Below, piece by piece: positions 1 through 8,646 of a DNA stretch of 64,000 nucleotides. The notes beneath the pieces were generated by a model. It ran no database searches, was not told where the DNA came from, and worked only from the letters and a program-made list of their open reading frames with translations. The stretch's first letter is position 1. Every line of letters starts with the position of its first letter. The DNA is from Paracoccus contaminans (lineage in GTDB: Bacteria; Pseudomonadota; Alphaproteobacteria; Rhodobacterales; Rhodobacteraceae), in assembly GCF_002105555.1 (NCBI RefSeq), contig NZ_CP020612.1, positions 895,001-959,000 on the forward strand, in the 5' to 3' direction. Position numbers and translations under genes: made by a program.

Positions 1-340
1 GCGCCACGATCCCCAAAAGCAGCGCCCCAAGCGGAATCCGCTCTGGCAGGAACCCCAGCCCGGGCAGATCGACCCCCGACATGTCCACGACCGTGCCGCC
101 CGCGCCCACCAGCTTCAGCACCGGCAGGAACATCAGGATGGTCATCCCCTCGGTCAGCGTGCCCAGGATCAGCAGCACCAGCCCGATGGTCAGCCGCCGC
201 CCTTCAAGATGCCTCAGCGCCTGCCAGAAGGATGCCAGATCCGCCCGGCCGGACGCGCCTTTCGGCGCAGCCTCCGCCTGGGGCGGCGGGGCGTCTTCGG
301 GCGGCGCGGCAGGGGGGGAGGAGGGCGATTGCGCGGACAT
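1..340 (-). CDS. ABC exporter (lasso-peptide D protein), N-terminal fragment cut by window edge
   Basis: The frame starts with an ATG at 338-340 and runs off the left edge, so only about 113 residues are visible. It opens with a Pro/Ala/Glu-rich cytoplasmic tail of about 30 residues. A hydrophobic segment then begins near residue 50 (RLTIGLVLLILGTLTEGM, then LMFLPVLKL), as in the first membrane helix of fused membrane/ATPase exporters. The nucleotide-binding domain lies outside the window. It follows the kinase gene by 11 bp and is the last visible gene of the lasso operon, where a D-type exporter for the mature peptide is expected. The family call rests on the membrane segment plus context. 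Another inner-membrane transporter cannot be excluded. Confidence 0.7.
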   Translation of the reverse strand, partial: MSAQSPSSPPAAPPEDAPPPQAEAAPKGASGRADLASFWQALRHLEGRRLTIGLVLLILGTLTEGMTILMFLPVLKLVGAGGTVVDMSGVDLPGLGFLPERIPLGALLLGIVA

Positions 341-351
341 GCTCGCCACCC

Positions 352-1269
352 TCAGCCCTCGTCCAGGTCGCGGTCGATGGCGGCCCGGATCTCGGCGGCG
401 CGGTCAAGCCCCGCGGCCAGCAGCAGCCGGCGCGGCGGCGATTGCCGGGCCAGGCGCGCGGCATCGCGGAAATGCGTCGCCGCCGCATCCCCCTGCAACA
501 GATCCTCGCCAAAGCGCAGGCCATAGGAAAAGCGCATCACGGCGGGCAGCCGCTCGGCGGGCGCGATGGGCTGGACCGCGGCGGGGGCACCTTCGGGCGC
601 GCGTTCCAGCACATAGATGCGGCTGGCAGGCACCGGCTGCGACGCTACGCGGCCCGGGTCCAGCATCGCGCGGGCCTTGTCGATCTGGTCATGCACATGG
701 CCGCGGATCACCGCCCCGCCCGGCAGCAGCCGCGCGGCCTCGGCCGACAGCTTGACCTGCCCGAAACCGGGCAGCATCCGCCCCTGCGCGTCGATCGCGA
801 CCAGATCATCGGACAGAAGTTGCGCCCCCTGGGCCAGCAGCCCGGTCGCCGTGGTGGACTTGCCGGTGCCCTTGTCGGCCAGGAAGGCCAGCCCGTGCCC
901 GCGATAGACGACGGCGCTGGCATGCAGCACGAACAGCCCTTGCCGCCGCAACGCCTCGAACAGGACCGGGCCGAGCAGCGGAAAGGCCAGCAGGTCATCC
1001 GAAACGCCGGTCGCCCGCTCGATCCCGATCTGCCGCCCATCGGCCGAGACGGTAAAGGCCCCGACAGCCGGCCACCAGAACCACGTGCCCTCGGGGCCAA
1101 AGCGGCAGGCCGATTCCTCGCCCCGGAAGGGCAGCATCTGGGGCGCTTCGGCAATGGCCAGATCGGCGGGCGTGCCGGGCGCACCTTCGGCAAGTTCCGG
1201 CAGGGGGATGCCGGAGGTGATGGCAAGCCCGTAGGCACAATAGGCATGGACAGCGGAAAGGTCGGTCAT
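352..1269 (-). CDS. HPr-kinase-like lasso-peptide kinase (PadeK/SyanK type)
   Basis: This 305-residue protein has an HprK-like C-terminal fold: a Walker A P-loop [11 protein letters not shown] near residues 129-139, an LLSDD acidic motif at 151-155 and HAS at 116-118. A full bacterial HPr kinase with its N-terminal domain and a ptsH neighbour is not present. In kinase-bearing lasso clusters (paeninodin, syanodin) homologues phosphorylate the C-terminal serine of the precursor. The precursor here also ends in Ser, so that is the inferred substrate. The gene lies 22 bp after the cyclase and 11 bp before the exporter, so it is co-transcribed. The ATG at 1267-1269 was chosen because it follows the cyclase stop directly and gives a conserved-looking N-terminus. 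The kinase role is inference from family and context. Confidence 0.8.
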   Translation of the reverse strand: MTDLSAVHAYCAYGLAITSGIPLPELAEGAPGTPADLAIAEAPQMLPFRGEESACRFGPEGTWFWWPAVGAFTVSADGRQIGIERATGVSDDLLAFPLLGPVLFEALRRQGLFVLHASAVVYRGHGLAFLADKGTGKSTTATGLLAQGAQLLSDDLVAIDAQGRMLPGFGQVKLSAEAARLLPGGAVIRGHVHDQIDKARAMLDPGRVASQPVPASRIYVLERAPEGAPAAVQPIAPAERLPAVMRFSYGLRFGEDLLQGDAAATHFRDAARLARQSPPRRLLLAAGLDRAAEIRAAIDRDLDEG

Positions 1270-1291
1270 GGCTGGAGGGAAATCGCCTTGG

Positions 1292-3265
1292 TCAATCGAA
1301 AAGAGGACCGGGGCACAAAGGCGCCGCGGTTGCGAATGCAGCCCCTTGCGGGGCAGTGGGGGCAAGGGCGGCGGGCAGCGGCGCGGCGCCTGCCGGCGGT
1401 GCCGCCCAAGAGGCGCGCCGTTCAAGCCAGGCGGCCAGCCAGATGGCACGCCACAGGCGAAAGATGGCCTGCGCATCGGGGGCCGGGTCATGGTCCAGCT
1501 GCGCCAGGTCGGCGCGCAGCGTCGCGCCATCGACCCATCCTTGCAGGATTGCCGGACCGGCCCGCAACCGGGCAAGGCGGCCCGCGCAATCGCGGCGCAG
1601 GGCGGCATGGAAATCGGCGATGAAATCGGTCTTGTCGGCGCGCAGGCGCACCGCTTCGGGCAGCACGCCGCGCATCGCCTCGCGCAGCAGCGCGCGGGGC
1701 TGGCCATGGCGGATACGCGCGGCATCGGGCTGCCACAGGCAAAGCTCGACGACGCGGTGATCATAGAAGGGATAGAGCGGGACCACCCCGGCGCTGCGCG
1801 CCGCACGGTCCAGCACCTCGAAGGCGCCCGCGATCAGCGGCGCCGACAGCATCGCCGCATGATGGCGCACAGAGGCGGGCAGCGCAGGATCGCCGCCCTC
1901 CCCCGCCTCGGCCTGCGCCCGGACCCGCTCGACCAAGCCCGTTTCGACGGCCAGCCCCCGATCGACCAGGCTGCGCCAGGCGAAGGGATCGCCCCCGCCC
2001 CCCTCGGGCGCAAGCCGGCGGCCCAGCCGGGCAAAGCCCCGCCGCCCCTTCCAGGCCAGCAGCAGGCCCAGCGTCTCGCGGGGCGCGCTGCCGGTAAAGC
2101 GCGCATAGGCGCGCGCCAGGCCCAGCGCCTGCACCCATCGCCCCTCGCCCGCCAGCCGGGCGATGTCGGCAAAGGCGCCGCCGATGACCTCGTCACCGCC
2201 ATGGCCGTCCAGAACGCCCGTCGCCCCGGCCTGACGGGTGGCGCGGTAAAGCTGGGCGCTGCTTGCCATGCCGGGGGCAAAGAAGGGCTGGTCCTGCGCG
2301 TCCAGCTGCGGGTCCAGGTCGAAAAGCGCGTCCCCCACCTCTCCGGGCAGGGAAACGGGGGCCAGCCGCCCGCCGGCCCTTTCAAGGACCGCGTCGATGA
2401 AGAACCCCTCGTCCATCGCAGGATCGCGATAGCGCAGCGACAGCGCCGGGCGCGGCGCATCATCCCCGCCCCCCTCGACCGACAGCAACGACAGGCTGCT
2501 GGAATCCAGCCCCCCGCTGAGCATCGTGGCGGCGGGACCGGCGGCGCAGGCCTCGGCCGTGGCATGGGCGAGCGCCGCGCGCAGGGCCTGCGCGCCGTCC
2601 GCGCCCGCATCCGGCGGGGCCGCATCGGCCAGGCGGTACCAGGCGCGCACCGCATGGCGCGCATCCGGCCCGATCCGGGCCAGATGCCCCGGAGCGAGAC
2701 GCGTCACGCCCTCATAGGCGGTTGCCTCGGTGCTGGTCGGCCGGCCGCAAAGGAAATCGGCAACCCAGGCCCGGTCCACCTCTGGCTGCGCGCCCAGCCC
2801 GGCCAGGACGGTGGAAAGATCCTGCGCCACGATCATGCATCCGCCCCGGCTGGCATGAACCAGCGGGCGGACCCCGAACCGGTCGCGCACCAGCGTGAGC
2901 CCGCCAGTCCTGCGGTCATGGACGGCAAAGGCAAAGGCGCCGCAAAGGCGCCGGGCCGCATCCTCGCCCCAGCGCAGCCAGGCGGCAAGCACCAGATCGC
3001 CCGGCCCGGCCGCGGGTGCGGCGGACAGGCTGCGGCGCAGGTCGGCCAGGTCGGTCAGCCCCAGATCGCCCACCAGCGTCAATGGCCCCAGCCGTGCGGC
3101 AAGGCCCGGCCCGGCCTGCATCAGCAGCGCGCCCCCGCAAGGTTCGTCATGCAGGACAGGGCCGTGCCGTCGCGCAAGATCGCCCTTGACGCGCATCACG
3201 ATGCCCCGGTCCGCATCCGGGCCGATGATCGCGGCAAAGCGGTTCAGAGCATGGCTCACGGCCAA
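1292..3265 (-). CDS. Lasso-peptide cyclase (asparagine synthetase B-like, C protein)
   Basis: This 657-residue protein has a glutaminase-like N-terminal half (RDRFGVRPL near 128-135) and an asparagine-synthetase synthase domain. The PP-loop is SGGLDSS at about 250-256 and a DGHGGDE motif sits at about 353-359. The N-terminus starts [10 protein letters not shown], so the catalytic Cys2 of true amidotransferases is absent, as expected for lasso cyclases. The enzyme should adenylate the side-chain carboxylate of the core Asp9 and close the macrolactam ring onto Gly1. The start overlaps the 3' end of the B2 gene by 10 bp. The last 40 residues are Ala/Pro-rich and probably not part of the fold. 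Context (PqqD-like, transglutaminase-like, precursor, exporter) makes the assignment strong. Confidence 0.9.
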   Translation of the reverse strand: MAVSHALNRFAAIIGPDADRGIVMRVKGDLARRHGPVLHDEPCGGALLMQAGPGLAARLGPLTLVGDLGLTDLADLRRSLSAAPAAGPGDLVLAAWLRWGEDAARRLCGAFAFAVHDRRTGGLTLVRDRFGVRPLVHASRGGCMIVAQDLSTVLAGLGAQPEVDRAWVADFLCGRPTSTEATAYEGVTRLAPGHLARIGPDARHAVRAWYRLADAAPPDAGADGAQALRAALAHATAEACAAGPAATMLSGGLDSSSLSLLSVEGGGDDAPRPALSLRYRDPAMDEGFFIDAVLERAGGRLAPVSLPGEVGDALFDLDPQLDAQDQPFFAPGMASSAQLYRATRQAGATGVLDGHGGDEVIGGAFADIARLAGEGRWVQALGLARAYARFTGSAPRETLGLLLAWKGRRGFARLGRRLAPEGGGGDPFAWRSLVDRGLAVETGLVERVRAQAEAGEGGDPALPASVRHHAAMLSAPLIAGAFEVLDRAARSAGVVPLYPFYDHRVVELCLWQPDAARIRHGQPRALLREAMRGVLPEAVRLRADKTDFIADFHAALRRDCAGRLARLRAGPAILQGWVDGATLRADLAQLDHDPAPDAQAIFRLWRAIWLAAWLERRASWAAPPAGAAPLPAALAPTAPQGAAFATAAPLCPGPLFD

Positions 3266-3714
3266 GCCTCGATCCCCGGCATGTCGAAATCATGCAGCGG
3301 GCGGTGCCCGGCATATTCGGCAGGGGTGCCGCCCAGCACGATCGTATCACCGGCCATCAGCCAGGCATGAGGGGCCAGCCCCTTGCCCGCGCCGGCCCGG
3401 ACGGGCACCGAAAGGCGAACGGTGGTGGCATAGCCGCGCTGCGCCAGCAGCAGCTGGCCGGCGCTGGCTTGGGTAAGGCAGGTGGCCCCCGGCACCAGCC
3501 GCGCGGCGTTGCGGACCGACCAGGCGACGGCGGCCAGTTCACTGTTCGGCACGGCACGGCCATGCGGGACGGGCACGCCTTCGATCATCCGGCGCAGCGC
3601 ATGATGGCGCCGGCGCAACAGATAGACGCGCACCCGCAAGATCGCCGCCAGGGCCTCGCCCAGCAGCACCGCGTCGCGGCCACTCAGGCGGCGAAGGCGC
3701 GCGAGGGCGGGCAT
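3256..3714 (-). CDS. Lasso-peptide leader peptidase (transglutaminase-like B2 protein)
   Basis: This 152-residue protein matches the stand-alone B2 enzymes of split-B lasso systems. These are papain/transglutaminase-fold cysteine proteases that remove the leader after the conserved Thr-X. The likely triad is Cys79 in GATCLTQA, His116 in LAPHAWLM and Asp123 in AGDTIVLG. Family members are usually about 140-160 residues long, so length fits. The gene starts 3 bp after the B1 stop and overlaps the cyclase start, indicating translational coupling. It is expected to act in the cytoplasm with B1 presenting the precursor. Confidence 0.88.
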   Translation of the reverse strand: MPALARLRRLSGRDAVLLGEALAAILRVRVYLLRRRHHALRRMIEGVPVPHGRAVPNSELAAVAWSVRNAARLVPGATCLTQASAGQLLLAQRGYATTVRLSVPVRAGAGKGLAPHAWLMAGDTIVLGGTPAEYAGHRPLHDFDMPGIEAWP

Positions 3715-3717
3715 TGG

Positions 3718-4029
3718 TCAGGCCGTCCTGACCAGGCCGTGCTGCATCATGTCGTCAAGCAGGCCGGCGATGTCGGGCCGGCAGACCTCAGGCGTCACGT
3801 CATATTCGCCGGCAATGCCGCGGGCCAGATCGTCCAATGTCGAGGGGGACGCCTCGATGGCACGCCAGACGCTGGCGCCGACCGGATCAAGGCTGAAATA
3901 GGTATTGCTGTGAAGGTCGAGGATGGCAATCCCCTCCTCCATGTCGCAGGCAACGCAGTCAGGTGAAGGGATATAGGCCAAAATTTGTACCTTCCGGCAG
4001 AAATCCACCGATCCAAGCTGAAGGATCAT
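3718..4029 (-). CDS. PqqD-like RiPP recognition element (lasso B1 protein)
   Basis: The frame gives 103 residues with the PqqD/RRE core: EEGIAILDLHSNTYFSLDPVG followed by a helical bundle ending in LLDDMMQHGLV. Such stand-alone RRE proteins bind the leader and deliver the precursor to B2. The ATG at 4027-4029 sits directly at the foot of a stem-loop (4030-4057). An alternative TTG at 3979-3981 is preceded by GGAAGG at 8-nt spacing and would yield an 87-residue protein beginning near AYIPSPD, closer to the usual B1 N-terminus. The start is therefore uncertain. The gene lies 38 bp after the precursor stop. Confidence 0.87.
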   Translation of the reverse strand: MILQLGSVDFCRKVQILAYIPSPDCVACDMEEGIAILDLHSNTYFSLDPVGASVWRAIEASPSTLDDLARGIAGEYDVTPEVCRPDIAGLLDDMMQHGLVRTA

Positions 4030-4057
4030 GGCAGGCGGTGGTCGCCCTCCGCCTGCC
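4030..4057 (-). promoter_or_regulatory. Stem-loop between precursor and B1 genes
   Basis: A perfect 9-bp GC-rich stem (GGCAGGCGG at 4030-4038 with CCGCCTGCC at 4049-4057) with a 10-nt loop lies 10 nt past the precursor stop. It abuts the B1 ATG at 4029. On the mRNA strand the only GGAGG-like sequence before that ATG falls inside the hairpin. It could protect the precursor mRNA 3' end and hold down translation of the enzymes. It lacks a U-tract on the minus strand, so it is not a typical terminator. The structure is visible; the function is inferred. Confidence 0.6.
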
Positions 4058-4067
4058 TTGTTATAGC

Positions 4068-4202
4068 TTACGAGAACGTCAGCTGGCTCTTGGGAGTGCC
4101 CACGGGGAACTGGCGGTCCAGGGCGTTACCGGTCGAGGCACCCTGGGTCAGGGCTTCAACCTTGCCGTGCACCCGGAGGGCGGGCGAAACATAGGTTTTC
4201 AT
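4068..4202 (-). CDS. Lasso-peptide precursor (44 aa)
   Basis: This small gene encodes a 20-residue leader and a 24-residue core. The leader has Y4-x2-P7-x-L9-x3-G13 (from YVSPAL to HG), the RRE-binding pattern of split-B lasso systems. Thr19 sits at the -2 position before the predicted cut after Gln20. The core begins GASTGNALD, which suits a nine-membered Gly1-Asp9 macrolactam. A 15-residue tail ends in SQLTFS, with a C-terminal Ser suitable for the HprK-like kinase. An in-frame upstream start at 4265 would add 21 residues that look like untranslated leader. The ATG at 4200-4202 is preferred, with AAAGG about 10 nt upstream. It is the first gene of the operon. Confidence 0.85.
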   Translation of the reverse strand: MKTYVSPALRVHGKVEALTQGASTGNALDRQFPVGTPKSQLTFS

Positions 4203-4497
4203 GGCTACACTACCTTTACGTGTAAAACACGGCGAAATCGCCGCAAACTGACATGGTATAAACAAGCCTGTTGGATCAACCTGTTCAAAAAGACAGGTCT
4301 GGTATGCTTTTTAACATTTATTAAAACTTATCAATTACTTATCTGTCGAGATCAAAAAGGGGTGGCTCATTCGTGATCGCCTCGCGCCAAAGGTGCGGTT
4401 GGAAAATTCAAGTTTTAGGTATATTTTACCAGCCATGGCGCACGCAGGTCTGGCGGGCGGCTCCATGCGGGCGTGTTTATTCAGACAGGATGATTTT
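4203..4497. promoter_or_regulatory. AT-rich divergent promoter region (lasso operon / exoY)
   Basis: This 295-bp stretch separates the minus-strand lasso operon from plus-strand exoY. It is strikingly AT-rich around 4245-4360 compared with the GC-rich surroundings. It must hold both promoters. I could not assign -35/-10 boxes with proper spacing. A small hairpin, CGGCG-AAAT-CGCCG at 4230-4243, would be in the 5' leader of the precursor mRNA. No convincing coding frame is present. Confidence 0.6.
4279..4298. repeat. Inverted repeat ACCTGT-N8-ACAGGT in divergent promoter
   Basis: Six-base arms, ACCTGT (4279-4284) and ACAGGT (4293-4298), flank an AT-rich 8-bp spacer. A further CCTGTT lies just upstream near 4268-4273. 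The location between two divergent operons suggests a protein-binding site. A transcribed hairpin is the alternative. Confidence 0.4.
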
Positions 4498-5217
4498 ATG
4501 CGAGTTGTACGTGCCAACGAGTCCGTTCCGGACTTCCTCGTCGAACGGGCGCCGCAGGCCGGTCTGTCGGCACGCGGGAGCGCGGCGGTCGCGGACGTGC
4601 CGCTGGGCGGGGCCGGAAAGCGTCTTCTCGACATCCTCCTGGTGATCCTGTCGCTGCCGCTGCTGTTGCCGCTGATGGCCGGCATTGCCGTCCTTCTCAA
4701 GCTGACCAGCCCCGGACCGCTGCTTTACGGGCACCGCCGGATCGGTTTTCAGGGCCGCGCCTTCCGCTGCTGGAAATTCCGCACCATGGTGGTCGATGGC
4801 GACAGGGTGCTGGATCGCTACCTGCAGGCTCATCCCCAGGAAGCGGCCGTATGGGCCGCCCAGCGCAAGCTGGACAACGACCCGCGCGTGACCCGCGTGG
4901 GCGCCGTGCTGCGCAAGCTGAGCCTGGACGAGCTTCCGCAGTTGCTCAACGTGCTGTCGGGAGAGATGAGCCTGGTGGGCCCGCGCCCGGTCGTTCAGGC
5001 CGAGCTGGACGAGCATTACGGCAGCGCCGCATCGGCCTATCTGTCCGCGCGTCCCGGCCTGACGGGGCTGTGGCAGATCAGCGGGCGCAGCGACACCACC
5101 TATGCCGAACGCATCCGCCTTGATTGCCGCTATGTGCGCCGCTGGACGCTGTGGGGCGATCTGCGCATCATCCTGCTGACGATCCCCGCGCTGGCCTTGT
5201 CGCGCGGCGCGCGCTGA
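4498..5217 (+). CDS. exoY: ExoY-like undecaprenyl-phosphate sugar-1-phosphate transferase
   Basis: This 239-residue protein belongs to the bacterial sugar transferase (WcaJ/ExoY) family that starts exopolysaccharide repeat units on undecaprenyl phosphate at the inner membrane. One N-terminal hydrophobic hairpin (about 45-70, [18 protein letters not shown]) precedes the catalytic part. The signature [25 protein letters not shown] and [13 protein letters not shown] motifs are all present. The ATG at 4498 is chosen over an earlier in-frame GTG at 4393 because AGGA lies at good spacing and the length then matches ExoY. It opens a plus-strand pair with the polymerase gene 107 bp downstream. Galactose-1-phosphate is the usual ExoY substrate; the sugar here is not determined. 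Confidence 0.9.
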   Translation: MRVVRANESVPDFLVERAPQAGLSARGSAAVADVPLGGAGKRLLDILLVILSLPLLLPLMAGIAVLLKLTSPGPLLYGHRRIGFQGRAFRCWKFRTMVVDGDRVLDRYLQAHPQEAAVWAAQRKLDNDPRVTRVGAVLRKLSLDELPQLLNVLSGEMSLVGPRPVVQAELDEHYGSAASAYLSARPGLTGLWQISGRSDTTYAERIRLDCRYVRRWTLWGDLRIILLTIPALALSRGAR

Positions 5218-5324
5218 TCCCCTGCCCCCTGCGGCAAGGGCGTTCCTGCTGGACGGGCGGGGGCTGCCCGGTCCATCATGCCGGGCAGGCGCCTGCGCCT
5301 TTCGAGCGGTGAGCATAGCCCAGC

Positions 5325-6671
5325 ATGTCGGCGGCCCTGACAGATATCCGTCCTGCCGCCCCCCGGGCGCCGCGGAACAGACCGGCAGCCCGCCGGGGCT
5401 GGAGGCTGCATTATTCGCGCGACGTGGTGCTGGCATTCGTTGCGATCTTCGCTCTGGCCTTCATTCCGGTGCTGGGCGGGCGCGGGGCGCTGCTGTTCCT
5501 TGTGGCCGGGTCGCTCCTTGTCCTTTCCCGCCCGGGCGCGAGCCTTGCAGGGCTGCGCGAGGACTGGATGTTCATGCTGATGGGCCTTTGGTGCCTGATA
5601 TCCTTTATCTGGTCGGACTATCCCTCGCTCTCGCTGCGCTATGGCATCCAGCTCTGCCTGACGGTGGTGATCGGGTCGGCGATCATCAGCCGCCTGACAC
5701 CGACGGCCTTCGTCAAGATCCTGTTCGTCACAAGCTCGCTTGAAGGCATTGCCAGCCTGCTGTCCGGCCGGACCCGCGCCGACGGCATGGGCTATCTGGG
5801 CATCTATGCCAGCAAGAACGCCCTCGCCAGCGCGATGGCCATGCTGATCATCGTCGCGATAGCCGTCCTGATCGACAGGCACCTGCCCCGCCGGTGGCGC
5901 CTGCCGGCGCTGTTCAGCCTGCTGCTGGGTTCGATGCTGATGGTGATGGGCAAGTCGGCAGGCGCTCTGGTCAGCACCTTCGGCCTCGTCCTGTTCCTGG
6001 GGCTGATCCTGCTGCTGCAGCGCCTGGCGCCCTATGTCCGCCTGATTGCCATTACCCTGATGCTCGTGCTGGCGGTGTTCGTGGGGCTGGTCATCTCGTC
6101 AATGAGCGCCGAGCTGGCGCAGGGCTTTCTGGAGCTTACCGGCAAGGACATCACGCTGACCGGCAGGACCGACCTGTGGGCCGTCGCGCTGGAGCAGATC
6201 GCCCGCCACCCCCTGCTGGGCGTAGGCTTTCAGGCATTCTGGGTGCATGGCCAGCCGATGGCCGAACAGCTTTGGGCGCAGTTCGGCATCAACAGCCGCG
6301 CCGGCTTTCACTTTCACAACACGCTGCTGTCGAACACCGTCGAGATCGGCGTGATCGGCACGACGCTGGAAACGGTTCCCTTCTTTCTGGGCGTCTATCT
6401 TTCGGTTGTCTGGGTGCTGCGCAGCCGTTCGGCTGCTTCGATCTTCTTTGCCCTGTTCATGGTCCGGCTGGTCATACTGATGTCGATCGAGGTCGCGTAT
6501 TTCTATCAGTTCGGCACCGTCACCATCACGATCATGGCGGCACTGCGCTATGGGCGCGCAGCCAGGCGGAACGGGCGCAGCGCCCTGCCCCGCCATGCCC
6601 GCCCGGCGCCCATTCCTGCCGCGCGCGCCGCCCTGCGCCGGGCGCCGGCAGGCCGGCCCGGCCCCGCCTGA
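5325..6671 (+). CDS. exoQ: ExoQ/Wzy-type polysaccharide polymerase (O-antigen ligase family)
   Basis: This 448-residue polytopic membrane protein has about ten hydrophobic segments and the Wzy_C/O-antigen-ligase region. The hallmark is TLTGRTDLWAVALEQIARHP followed by LLGVGFQAFW and HFHNTLLSNTVEIGVIG. It should polymerise lipid-linked repeat units at the periplasmic face. The last 45 residues are Arg/Ala/Pro-rich and cytoplasmic. It lies 107 bp after exoY on the same strand, and its 3' end converges with the acyltransferase gene 38 bp away. The start has only a weak ribosome-binding site. Confidence 0.85.
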   Translation: MSAALTDIRPAAPRAPRNRPAARRGWRLHYSRDVVLAFVAIFALAFIPVLGGRGALLFLVAGSLLVLSRPGASLAGLREDWMFMLMGLWCLISFIWSDYPSLSLRYGIQLCLTVVIGSAIISRLTPTAFVKILFVTSSLEGIASLLSGRTRADGMGYLGIYASKNALASAMAMLIIVAIAVLIDRHLPRRWRLPALFSLLLGSMLMVMGKSAGALVSTFGLVLFLGLILLLQRLAPYVRLIAITLMLVLAVFVGLVISSMSAELAQGFLELTGKDITLTGRTDLWAVALEQIARHPLLGVGFQAFWVHGQPMAEQLWAQFGINSRAGFHFHNTLLSNTVEIGVIGTTLETVPFFLGVYLSVVWVLRSRSAASIFFALFMVRLVILMSIEVAYFYQFGTVTITIMAALRYGRAARRNGRSALPRHARPAPIPAARAALRRAPAGRPGPA

Positions 6672-6709
6672 ACCAGGCCGGGGCAGCCCCCCCCGGTGCC
6701 CGGCGGTTT

Positions 6710-7810
6710 TCAGGAAGCCTGCCGGTTCATGCCCAAGGCCGCGGCGGCCCAGTTGCGCACTGCGGTCGTCCGATCCTCTGTAAGGCGCGAGAACACCGCC
6801 GCCCATGCGACGGCAACCGCAGGAAGCAGCAGCACCAGCGCCCATGCGCCGGGGCTGGCGGGCAGCCTTGCCTCGGGCACGATGAAATTGCACAGGAACA
6901 CCATGAGGGGCAGATGCGTGGCATAAAGCGAATAGGATGACCGCGCCCCGAAACGCGCCAGCAGGCCCAACCCCCTGGCCCGCCCGAACGAGGAATTCAT
7001 CCCCAGCCCGAGAAACAGCGCGAAACACGCCGCCAATGCGAGGTCGCGCAGGGCAGGATGCAGCGGCACCAGCTTCAACGCGACGATGGCAAGGCAAAGC
7101 AGCGCAAGGGCCGCTGCGGGCCAGGCCCAGTGGACATGGCCCGCAGCGCGGAAACGCTCGGCCAGCACATAGACGCCGCCCCCCATCATCCAGCAGGCGA
7201 ACAGAGGCAGGCTCGGCAGAAAGGGCAACGCAGCCGCAGCTGCCAGAATTCCTGCAAGGTTGCGCGAGCGCAGCGCGCAATAGGCGAGCGGGAAATAGAC
7301 ATAATACCAGAATTCGCAGGCGATCGACCAAAGCGCCCCGTTCGAGCCGAAAGAAGGCACCGCGATGTCCTGCAGGAACAACACATTTCCAGCGAAGGTG
7401 CCGAATGACAGGCGAGAGGACACGTCATAGGCCACCGAAACCGCCCCCTGCGTTCCGGCATAGAGCCGAGAGGGAAAGATCGTGCTGCCCGCCAGGTCGA
7501 GGCAGATGCCCATGACAAGGGCGGGCAGCAGCACGACCCACAGGCGGGCGCAGCGGGCGATCATGTAGTCCCTGAAGGAAAAGGCCGGCCCTGCCCGGAC
7601 CACCGACCGGACGATCCAGAAGCCCGAAAGGACAAAGAACACCACCACCGCGTTGTGCCCCTGGGTGGTCAGCATGCTGAGCGCCCGGTGCACAGACCCC
7701 GGCGTCAGGGGGCGATCGATGATCAGCTGCTGCACATGCGAGATGACCACCAGAAAGGCGGCCACGGTCCGGATCACGTCGATGAAATCGTAATGCGGCC
7801 TATCGGCCAT
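6710..7810 (-). CDS. Acyltransferase 3 family membrane protein (ExoH/ExoZ/OafA-like)
   Basis: This protein of about 366 residues begins PHYDFIDVIRTVAAFLVVISH, the acyltransferase-3 signature (D-x-IR-x-A-x2-V-x2-H). It has about ten membrane helices. Such enzymes transfer acetyl or succinyl groups onto polysaccharides. ExoH and ExoZ do this for succinoglycan. The chosen ATG at 7808-7810 has AGGA about 10 nt upstream. A GTG at 7859-7861 overlaps the upstream GH16 stop (GTGA) and would add 17 residues through translational coupling. The donor acyl group cannot be read from sequence. Confidence 0.82.
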   Translation of the reverse strand: MADRPHYDFIDVIRTVAAFLVVISHVQQLIIDRPLTPGSVHRALSMLTTQGHNAVVVFFVLSGFWIVRSVVRAGPAFSFRDYMIARCARLWVVLLPALVMGICLDLAGSTIFPSRLYAGTQGAVSVAYDVSSRLSFGTFAGNVLFLQDIAVPSFGSNGALWSIACEFWYYVYFPLAYCALRSRNLAGILAAAAALPFLPSLPLFACWMMGGGVYVLAERFRAAGHVHWAWPAAALALLCLAIVALKLVPLHPALRDLALAACFALFLGLGMNSSFGRARGLGLLARFGARSSYSLYATHLPLMVFLCNFIVPEARLPASPGAWALVLLLPAVAVAWAAVFSRLTEDRTTAVRNWAAAALGMNRQAS

Positions 7811-7857
7811 GCCGGCGCGATCCTGTGCAAGGCCGCCGGGCGCCATGACGCTCGCCG

Positions 7858-8646
7858 TCACCGACAGGCCAGCGACTGGGGAAACAGGCAGTCCGCCCCT
7901 TGCGGGGTCCAGGCGATCCAGTCCACCTCATAGTCCAGCGGCCCGGCATTTGCATCCTGCCGGCCCATCCAGTCGGTCAGGGTCGTCGTGCTCCAGAATG
8001 ACAGGAACAGTTGCTGGGGATGGGTTGGCAGCTCGATCCCCGGGGTGGTTTCGTGGACGATCCGCCCATCGACGAACCAGCGGATGCGATCAGGTGCCCA
8101 GTCGATGGCAACAATGTGAAACGCCTTGTCGAAGGGCGGATCGACGGGAACGACCCCGCCCTGCGCGGGCTTGCCATCCACGAAGGTGTTGAAGCTCGCC
8201 TCGGCGGGGTTGCGGGTCAGGATCTCGATGTCGATCTCGTCATGCGGCCCCTTGCCGGATGGCTTGGAAAAGGTGAACAGCGCAGCGTTCTTGCCCGATC
8301 CGCGCGGGGTGCGGATGCGCGCCTCGATCAGCCCGTATTGGACAAATCCCCGCGTGCGGATCTCGCTGCAAAGCGGACGCGGCTTCTCCCCTCCGCCGGG
8401 CAGGTGGGTCAGGCGCAGCATCCCCCCCTGCACCCGGACGGCGCGCCGCGACCAGGTGCAATCCTGGTGGGGACCATTGGTCCAGCCATCCGAGACATAC
8501 CACCGCCCGAGGTCGAGCCGGTCGAAATCGTCGCGAAAGCCCTGGGTCATCGGTTGCGCCTCGGGCCCGGCCGCCGCCGCTGCGGCCGGCAGCGCGCAAA
8601 GAAATCCCAGGCAAGCCGCAGCGGTCAGGAAAAACGGACGAAACAT
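7858..8646 (-). CDS. exoK: Secreted GH16 endo-glycanase (ExoK-like)
   Basis: This 262-residue protein has a clear signal peptide (FRPFFLTAAACLGFLCALPAAA). The glycoside hydrolase family 16 domain carries the catalytic EIDIE (E-x-D-x-E) in HDEIDIEIL. Length and neighbours match ExoK, a glycanase that cleaves nascent succinoglycan outside the cell. The start at 8644-8646 was chosen because it begins the signal peptide. Longer in-frame starts add a charged stretch that would bury it. The stop overlaps a possible GTG start of the acyltransferase gene, so the two genes are likely one transcript. Substrate specificity is inferred from context. Confidence 0.87.
   Translation of the reverse strand: MFRPFFLTAAACLGFLCALPAAAAAAGPEAQPMTQGFRDDFDRLDLGRWYVSDGWTNGPHQDCTWSRRAVRVQGGMLRLTHLPGGGEKPRPLCSEIRTRGFVQYGLIEARIRTPRGSGKNAALFTFSKPSGKGPHDEIDIEILTRNPAEASFNTFVDGKPAQGGVVPVDPPFDKAFHIVAIDWAPDRIRWFVDGRIVHETTPGIELPTHPQQLFLSFWSTTTLTDWMGRQDANAGPLDYEVDWIAWTPQGADCLFPQSLACR

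Noticed and set aside
1268..3370. A 700-codon plus-strand frame across the lasso cyclase
   Set aside because: It is the antisense shadow of the cyclase and has no family motifs, while the minus-strand frame has SGGLDSS and DGHGGDE.
4203..4265. A longer lasso precursor with 21 extra N-terminal residues
   Set aside because: The added residues do not match precursor leaders, and the downstream ATG has an upstream AAAGG and gives the expected Y-x2-P-x-L spacing.
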